Source of the DNA: JAWXCH01 sp034440595
Lineage (GTDB): Bacteria; Planctomycetota; Planctomycetia; Pirellulales; JALHPA01
Assembly (NCBI GenBank): GCA_034440595.1
Contig: JAWXCH010000473.1
Location: 1-11,049 of the forward strand
Direction: 5' to 3'
DNA: 11,049 nt
Positions within the stretch are counted from its first letter, which is position 1; every line of letters starts with the position of its first letter. Under the pieces are notes generated by a model. It worked only from the letters and a program-made list of their open reading frames with translations, did not search any database and was not told the DNA's origin. The translations under genes were made by a program, and so were the position numbers. This document shows positions 6,382 to 11,049 of the stretch, piece after piece.

Positions 6382-6804
6382 ATGTTTTCTGCTCTGGATA
6401 TCAGCACCAGCGCGCTGGTTGCGCAACGAACTCGTCTCAATGCCATTTCCAGCAACCTGGCCAATATGTCGACCACCCGCAACGAAGCCGGCGAACTGGC
6501 ACCGTATCAGCCACGGTTTGCAGTCTTCCAAACCGACGACGCAATCCAGTCGCCCGAAGGCGCGGTTGGTGTCCAGGTGTCATCGATTGAATTTGCTACT
6601 AGCGAACCACTATGGAAGTATCAACCGGGTCATCCAGATGCACAGCAAGAGGGGCCAAAGAAAGGTTGGGTTGCTTACCCGGATGTGAACATGGTGCAGG
6701 AATCGGTGGACGCACTGGAAGCCACTCGCGCCTATGAGGCCAACATCGGTGTGATTGAAGTGACCAAGAACTTGAACCAAACCACGTTAAGAATCCTGGC
6801 CTGA
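6382..6804 (+). CDS. flgC: Flagellar basal-body proximal rod protein FlgC
   Basis: FlgC is the second proximal rod subunit and assembles next to FlgB and FliE. The 140-residue product matches family length (134 in E. coli). It begins with the 'FSALDISTSAL' N-terminal helix and the rod signature 'NAISSNLANMSTT' (20-32), and ends in the conserved helix with 'VNMVQESVDALEATRAYEAN' (102-121) followed by 'NLNQTTLRIL'. The start is ATG 6382 with AAGGA at 6369-6373, eight bases upstream. The 77-base gap after flgB shows no strong promoter or terminator, so co-transcription with flgB is expected. Confidence 0.97.
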   Translation: MFSALDISTSALVAQRTRLNAISSNLANMSTTRNEAGELAPYQPRFAVFQTDDAIQSPEGAVGVQVSSIEFATSEPLWKYQPGHPDAQQEGPKKGWVAYPDVNMVQESVDALEATRAYEANIGVIEVTKNLNQTTLRILA

Positions 6805-6855
6805 GTTGTTCTATCGCTCTGTTGTAGGTTGTGATTGAAATAAGGTTTTATTGCT

Positions 6856-7161
6856 ATGAGTATCCCAAGCATCAGCACTCAATCGTTGGGGCAAATCGGC
6901 ACCGGCTCGTTCAGCAAGCCCCCGATGCAGGGTGCCGACGGTCCTTCGTTCAAGGACTTCTTGGTCGACTCGATCCGTGAAGTGAACACGATGCAGCAGG
7001 ATGCGGACCGTGCGATGGAGGGGCTGTTTGTGGGGGATGACATGAACCCGGCCGAGGTGCTGACCGCAGTGCAAAAGGCGGATATGGCGTTTCGCATGAT
7101 GATGCAGATTCGAAACAAATTGGTGGCAGCGTACGACGAAGTGAAAAACATCCGTGTTTGA
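6856..7161 (+). CDS. fliE: Flagellar hook-basal body protein FliE
   Basis: FliE is the adaptor between the MS ring (FliF) and the rod and is exported early by the flagellar type III apparatus. The product has 101 residues (104 in E. coli). After a flexible N-terminus rich in Ser/Gly/Pro (1-30), the conserved part runs from 'SFKDFLVDSIREVN' (31-44) to the C-terminal family signature, including 'AEVLTAVQKADMAFRMM' (66-82) and 'QIRNKLVAAYDEVKNI' (84-99). ATG 6856 is preceded by AAGG at 6842-6845, ten bases away. It lies 51 bases after flgC and 61 before fliF, in the classical order. Confidence 0.97.
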   Translation: MSIPSISTQSLGQIGTGSFSKPPMQGADGPSFKDFLVDSIREVNTMQQDADRAMEGLFVGDDMNPAEVLTAVQKADMAFRMMMQIRNKLVAAYDEVKNIRV

Positions 7162-7222
7162 GAATCGTCGAAATCTCGTCTATTCAAACGTTCCATCGAC
7201 TTTCATAGTGTTGTAACCATCT

Positions 7223-8896
7223 ATGGATTTTATGAATCAGGCCACGGCCCAGCTAAATAGTCTGTTTCGATCGATGACGCTTGGCGCGCGTATCACGGCC
7301 GGATTGCTGCTGGTGGTGATTGTTGTCAGCCTGGCCTATTTGTTCAACGGTCGAGTCAGCGGGCCGGACTCGTATCTGATGGGTGCCGAGCCGATCTCCG
7401 GTCCAGAGTTGAACGCGATGCAAGCCGCCTTTGGAAAAGCAAACCTCAAAGGGTATGTCATCGAAGGAAACCGGATTCGTGTTCCGCGCGGCGAAGAATC
7501 GGTCTACATGGCAGCGCTGGCAGATGGTGGCGCGATGCCGGCCAACTTCAATAACTACCTGGAAGATGCTCTGGAAAAAGGGGGGCCGTTTGCTTCCAAG
7601 TCAAAAACACTGGAGCAATTGAAGATTGCCAAGCAACGGATGCTGGCCAACATTATTAATGGCATGCAGGGAATCGACTCGGCCACAGTCATGTTTGACT
7701 CCGCCGACGAAAATGGCATGAGTGGTCGCAAGATCTACACAGCCTCTGTGCATGTGGTGACCGAAGGTGGTGTCTCGCTAGAGAACAGCCGCGTTCAAGC
7801 CATTCGCGAACTGGTGGCCGGATCTTACGCCGGCATGTCTCCGCAAAATGTTACGCTGACCGATCAAACAGGCTTTGTTTCGCGTCCTACGCGACCAGAG
7901 GATCTAACCAATGGGAACATGGACATGTTCACCCAGGCAAAACTCAGCCACGAAGAGGCGTTCATCAAGAATATCCGCGATGCACTCGCGTACGTGCCCG
8001 GCGCGCTGGTGAGTTGCAACGTCGAGCTGAACACCGAGGTCGAACGGATCGAACGCAAGTCGCATCATGACCCCAAGACGGTGCCCTTCTCAGTCATTGA
8101 AGAATCCAAAACACTCTCCTCCCAAGGTCCTGGACCGGGCGGGCGACCTGGCATGGCACAACAAGGTGGAACGAATCAACCCGCGGTGATTGCCAACACT
8201 GGTGGTTCAAGGACCGAGGAAGAGCAAAGTACACGCCAGGAGCAAAACAAAGTTGGGGGCCGTAGCGAAGAAATCCGCTACGCGCCGCTAACACCACGCC
8301 GCGTGACGGCCGCGATTGGAATCCCCAGCAGTTATTTGGTACAGGTTTGGCGGCAACTGAATCCAACGCCCCCCGGCGAAGAGCCGAAGACACCTGGCGA
8401 AAGTGATCTGAAACTGATCGAAGAACGGGAAACGAAGAAGATTCAGGAACAAGTCGCCGTTTTGTTGCCCCCGGCAGACATCGCTGTTCCCAATCCACTC
8501 GAGCAAGTTAAAGTGACCACCTTCACCAGCCTGCCGCAGGCCGAAATCCCCGAACCGACTGTCGCCGAAACCGCCATGGTCTGGGCTGGCGACCACTGGA
8601 GTACACTCGGCACTGGACTGCTGGGTCTGGTCGGCTTGATCATGCTGCGATCAATGGTCCGCGGCATTCCAGCATCGAAGGAGCCAGAACTGGCTTCGAC
8701 ACTAACACTTTTGAAATCCGAAGCGGAAACACAAGCCGAAAAACCGACGACCGAACAAAAAACCGCCGTGGCTGCACGGTTGCGTCGTCGAGACCGCACC
8801 GGCCCGACAATGCGGGATGAGCTAGTAGAAATCGTGCGCGAGGATCCAGACGCCGCAGCGAATGTCCTGCGCAATTGGATCACTGCAAATAGTTAA
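7223..8896 (+). CDS. fliF: Flagellar MS-ring protein FliF
   Basis: FliF builds the MS ring in the inner membrane, the base of the rotor and housing of the export gate. At 557 residues it is close to E. coli FliF (552). It has an N-terminal membrane span (about 24-41), the periplasmic YscJ/FliF-type ring-building domains, and a second span (about 458-478). The cytoplasmic tail ends in the FliG-binding helix, where 'EDPDAAANVLRNWI' (540-553) is the family signature. Residues about 300-347 form a Gly/Pro/Gln-rich low-complexity stretch in the region where FliF proteins carry a variable insertion between ring domains. ATG 7223 has no clear SD; an in-frame ATG at 7232 would remove three residues. 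The fliG gene follows, but only after a 237-base gap with a repeat element. Confidence 0.97.
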   Translation: MDFMNQATAQLNSLFRSMTLGARITAGLLLVVIVVSLAYLFNGRVSGPDSYLMGAEPISGPELNAMQAAFGKANLKGYVIEGNRIRVPRGEESVYMAALADGGAMPANFNNYLEDALEKGGPFASKSKTLEQLKIAKQRMLANIINGMQGIDSATVMFDSADENGMSGRKIYTASVHVVTEGGVSLENSRVQAIRELVAGSYAGMSPQNVTLTDQTGFVSRPTRPEDLTNGNMDMFTQAKLSHEEAFIKNIRDALAYVPGALVSCNVELNTEVERIERKSHHDPKTVPFSVIEESKTLSSQGPGPGGRPGMAQQGGTNQPAVIANTGGSRTEEEQSTRQEQNKVGGRSEEIRYAPLTPRRVTAAIGIPSSYLVQVWRQLNPTPPGEEPKTPGESDLKLIEERETKKIQEQVAVLLPPADIAVPNPLEQVKVTTFTSLPQAEIPEPTVAETAMVWAGDHWSTLGTGLLGLVGLIMLRSMVRGIPASKEPELASTLTLLKSEAETQAEKPTTEQKTAVAARLRRRDRTGPTMRDELVEIVREDPDAAANVLRNWITANS

Positions 8897-8911
8897 GGTT
8901 TACAAATTTTC

Positions 8912-9052
8912 GTGTGCCACTGGCTCCGCCAGTGTGAATGACGGTTAGCTTCGGTAAACACGAACGAAAAACGACTGCGTTGGCTAGCAATTGCCAACGT
9001 GGAAAAAGAGAATCGTTGCGGCTCGCAGGCACTGGCAGTGCCAGTGGCACAC
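8912..9052. repeat. REPIN-like element with REP-type hairpins at both ends
   Basis: The element of 141 bp is bounded by perfect 13-bp inverted repeats, GTGTGCCACTGGC (8912-8924) and GCCAGTGGCACAC (9040-9052). Each end is also a local hairpin: CACTGGC-TCC-GCCAGTG at 8918-8934 and CACTGGC-AGT-GCCAGTG at 9030-9046. The two 23-base ends, compared in inverted orientation, differ only at two loop bases. A third hairpin, CGTTGGC/GCCAACG (8978-8984, 8993-8999), lies near the middle. Two inverted REP sequences around a spacer is the layout of REPINs, non-autonomous elements mobilised by RAYT (REP-associated tyrosine) transposases in other bacteria. No transposase gene is in the window and no flanking duplication is obvious. 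The name is by architecture, not by matching to a known family. Confidence 0.6.
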
Positions 9053-9076
9053 TTTTGTTGGTAGTCCAAGTGTAAC

Positions 9077-9107
9077 GCCAACGGCCGCCAAGGATGGCGA
9101 CGCTGGC
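9077..9107. repeat. Imperfect hairpin before fliG
   Basis: CGCCA (9086-9090) and TGGCG (9095-9099) pair around AGGA, and an outer GCCA (9077-9080) and TGGC (9104-9107) can extend the structure with internal mismatches. It lies between the REPIN-like element and the fliG start. It may be a remnant of another repeat or an mRNA structure in the fliG leader; no T-run follows, so it is not a terminator. Confidence 0.35.
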
Positions 9108-9133
9108 AGGTTCAAGGATGATTGAGAAACGGC

Positions 9134-10252
9134 ATGAAGCCAAATAACGCAATACGTAAGGTGGCGATCTTTGTCGCTAGCCTGGATGATCGGACTGCCG
9201 ACGCAGTTTTGGATCAAATGAATCCACAACAGGCGGCGCAGGTCCGGCAGGCATTAGTGGAGCTAGTCGAGATCGATCCGGCCGAACAACGTCAGATCAT
9301 CGACGAGTTTCGTAGTGCCGGTTTAGGCGGCACTGCTGTGAAGAATCGCCCGGCTGCGGATGAATACGACGATGGCGTCGAACTTGATGCCAGTCTGGCC
9401 GAGCGTTTTTCGCAAGCGGATGAAGCGTCGCACGCTAAAACCGCCATCGCAGCACCCGAACCGTTGCAACCACCGTTTACCTATCTACACAACGCCGACA
9501 GCCAGACACTGGTGCGTTATCTGGAACGGGAACACCCGCAGATGATCGCCTTGGTGGTGTCGCATCTTCCTTCGCGGATTTCTGCGGAAGTAGTGGATAC
9601 CCTGCCAATGGATTTGCAGGTCGAAGTCATTCGACGGCTGGCGAATCTGGACGAAACCGATCCTCAGATCGTGCATGATATCGACCGTAGCTTGCAAAAG
9701 TGGTGGGACGAGCAATCTCGCGAAAAGCGCCGTCGCGATGCGGGCCTGGCGAATGTCTCGGCGATCCTCGGCTCAATCGGCCAGAAGGCGCGCAACCAGA
9801 TTCTCTCGAATCTAGCACAGCACGATCAAGGACTGGCCAGTCGCCTGGACCCACACGGCGAAGTGCATATTGCACCCCGAACTAGTGTCCCTGCCAATAA
9901 TGCTCCGCGAATTCAGCCGGCAACTGTATTGCCTATTCGCAGAGCAAAGGTGACCTTTGCCGAACTATGCAAAATGGACCATCGGCGTTTGTCAGAAGTC
10001 ATTTCGGCCGCCGAGAGTGAGGTGCTGATCTTGGCACTCACCGGAGCCGATTCACGGTTTGTCGATCGGGTGCTGCACTGTCTCCCTTCACCGCGAGCCA
10101 AACTGGTACGCAAGGCGCTCACGCATGTGGGGCCAACTCGCCTCAGCGACGTGGAGGATGCACAGACACAGCTTTGTGAGATCGCCGCGGAGATAAGTAG
10201 CCCGTCGACTGTTCAAAGAAATGCCAACCGGCGTGTTGCCATGGCAGCATAG
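9134..10252 (+). CDS. fliG: Flagellar motor switch protein FliG
   Basis: FliG forms the rotor ring under the MS ring, binds FliF and FliM, and makes the electrostatic contact with the stator that produces torque. The product has 372 residues from ATG 9134. It shows the N-terminal FliF-binding domain (about 4-60), the middle domain with the 'EHPQ' motif (133-136), and a C-terminal domain ending in 'GPTRLSDVEDAQ' (333-344). It is longer than E. coli FliG (331) because of an acidic linker (about 63-117) and another Pro-rich linker (about 237-272). In the torque helix Arg321 and Arg336 are kept, but Lys327-Ala328 stand where two acids are usual. The ATG at 9134 is preferred to an in-frame TTG at 9122 because it starts at the family-typical 'MKPNNAIRKVA'; no good SD supports either. 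Confidence 0.95.
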   Translation: MKPNNAIRKVAIFVASLDDRTADAVLDQMNPQQAAQVRQALVELVEIDPAEQRQIIDEFRSAGLGGTAVKNRPAADEYDDGVELDASLAERFSQADEASHAKTAIAAPEPLQPPFTYLHNADSQTLVRYLEREHPQMIALVVSHLPSRISAEVVDTLPMDLQVEVIRRLANLDETDPQIVHDIDRSLQKWWDEQSREKRRRDAGLANVSAILGSIGQKARNQILSNLAQHDQGLASRLDPHGEVHIAPRTSVPANNAPRIQPATVLPIRRAKVTFAELCKMDHRRLSEVISAAESEVLILALTGADSRFVDRVLHCLPSPRAKLVRKALTHVGPTRLSDVEDAQTQLCEIAAEISSPSTVQRNANRRVAMAA

Positions 10253-10334
10253 CATCCGCTCACGTGCATTAAGTATGAACCAGTATTGATCAACTCAGTA
10301 GTAAACAACAGTCGCCGAAATAGATCGCAGCCTT

Positions 10335-11003
10335 ATGTCAACCGTTATCAAAGCCCCTGCCGCCGCACACAGTGTGAAGCAGATTCCATTCCATCTGGAA
10401 GATGTTTCGCAACAGGCGAGTCGCTACCTGGATCAGGTGCGTTTGCAGGCAGCCCAGATTGTTGTGGAAGCACAGAAGCAAGCTGATGCAGTTCGACAAC
10501 GTGCCGAGGCCGAAGGGAAGCAGGCAGCCATGCGTGCTGTCGAGAACGTGCTGGACGAAAAAGTTGGCAAGCGGATGGAGACACTGTTGCCCGCCTTGCA
10601 AAAAGTGATCAAAGACCTGCAAGACGCCAAACAAAGCTGGTTGCAGGCCTGGGAAAAATCAACCGTTCAACTCGCCTGCGCCATCGCCGCGAAAATCGCA
10701 CGCGTCGAACTGACGCGGCAGCCGGAGATCACGCTAGGCCTGATTCGCGAAGCACTCGAAATGGCGGTCGGTTCGCCGCGTGTGCGCTTGTCTTTGCACC
10801 CGGCGGACTTAGAGACCCTTGGGAGTCAGGTAAAGCGGCTGACCGGAGAACTGAATCGCGTGGGCAGTATCGAAGTCGTCGCCGATCCGGCGATAACCGC
10901 CGGTGGCTGCAAAATTGACGCCGAGCACGGAACGATGGATCAGCAATTTGAAGCACAACTGGCACGGATCGAAACCGAACTGACCAGCGCCAACGACGAC
11001 TGA
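10335..11003 (+). CDS. fliH: Flagellar export ATPase regulator FliH
   Basis: FliH is the stator-like partner of the export ATPase FliI, related to the peripheral stalk subunits of V/F-type ATPases. It links FliI to the C-ring and export gate in the cytoplasm. The 222-residue product has a short N-terminal segment (1-22) of the kind that in other FliH proteins contacts FliN. A long charged Ala/Gln/Glu coiled coil (about 25-105) follows, then a C-terminal globular domain (about 110-218) with 'RVRLSLHPADLETL' (149-162) and the family ending 'ITAGGCKID' (187-195) plus 'GTMDQQFEAQLARIETEL' (199-216). ATG 10335 has no clear SD. The 82 bases between fliG and fliH show no promoter or terminator, and the next gene begins eight bases after its stop. 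Confidence 0.94.
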   Translation: MSTVIKAPAAAHSVKQIPFHLEDVSQQASRYLDQVRLQAAQIVVEAQKQADAVRQRAEAEGKQAAMRAVENVLDEKVGKRMETLLPALQKVIKDLQDAKQSWLQAWEKSTVQLACAIAAKIARVELTRQPEITLGLIREALEMAVGSPRVRLSLHPADLETLGSQVKRLTGELNRVGSIEVVADPAITAGGCKIDAEHGTMDQQFEAQLARIETELTSANDD

Positions 11004-11011
11004 GCGAAACC

Positions 11012-11049
11012 ATGCAGGAACTTTTGTCACAACTCGATCGCATTATGCC
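11012..11049 (+). CDS. fliI: Start of the next gene, probably export ATPase FliI (partial)
   Basis: Twelve complete codons (MQELLSQLDRIM) follow an ATG eight bases after the fliH stop, and the gene runs off the window. Too little is present to recognise a domain. The call rests on gene order: fliH is almost always followed by fliI in flgBC-fliEFGHI clusters, and FliI proteins start with a short helical segment before the beta-barrel domain. Confidence 0.5.
   Translation, partial: MQELLSQLDRIM

Noticed and set aside
7156..7189. GTTTGA/TCAAAC inverted repeat after fliE
   Set aside because: Only six A/T-rich base pairs with a loop of over 20 bases; expected by chance.
1..11049. CRISPR arrays, tRNA or rRNA genes, transposase genes, phage genes
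   Set aside because: No regularly spaced direct repeats, cloverleaf-like sequence, transposase or phage motifs were seen on either strand.

Overview
The window is a flagellar gene cluster on the + strand, most probably from a planctomycete of the Pirellula/Rhodopirellula type. The lineage is an inference from the diverged proteins, the large membrane-anchored TPR protein at the head of the cluster and the moderate GC content. No phylogenetic marker is present. All convincing genes lie on the + strand. The long minus-strand open frames are antisense shadows.

Region 1 (about 1-5583) looks like one operon. It holds a leader with no gene, an 851-residue single-span TPR protein, a small FlgN-like chaperone, a soluble sensor histidine kinase of the FlrB/FleS/FlgS class, and a complete NtrC-type sigma-54 activator of the FlrC/FleR/FlgR class. 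The last three genes are tightly packed: the kinase SD overlaps the flgN stop, and the kinase and regulator overlap by ATGA.

Region 2 (5584-5893) is a 310-base control region. It carries a textbook sigma-54 promoter (TGGCAC-N5-TTGCT, GG-N10-GC). About 150 bp upstream of it are two near-identical dyads sharing GCAGAAAYTGC, 23 bp apart, placed where enhancer sites of a sigma-54 activator are expected. The simple reading is that the kinase/activator pair switches on the structural operon that follows.

Region 3 (5894-11049) is the canonical basal-body/switch/export order flgB-flgC-fliE-fliF-fliG-fliH, then the first codons of a gene in the fliI position. These encode the proximal rod, the rod-MS-ring adaptor, the MS ring, the rotor switch protein and the regulator of the export ATPase. 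The fliF-fliG gap is unusual. It holds a 141-bp element bounded by perfect 13-bp inverted repeats, each end being itself a REP-like hairpin, which is the architecture of a REPIN.

The locus is mostly ordinary flagellar biology. The points worth a second look are the sigma-54/enhancer arrangement, the REPIN-like insertion, the altered charged residues in the FliG torque helix, and the uncharacterised TPR protein travelling with the regulatory genes. I see no evidence for an entirely new system.
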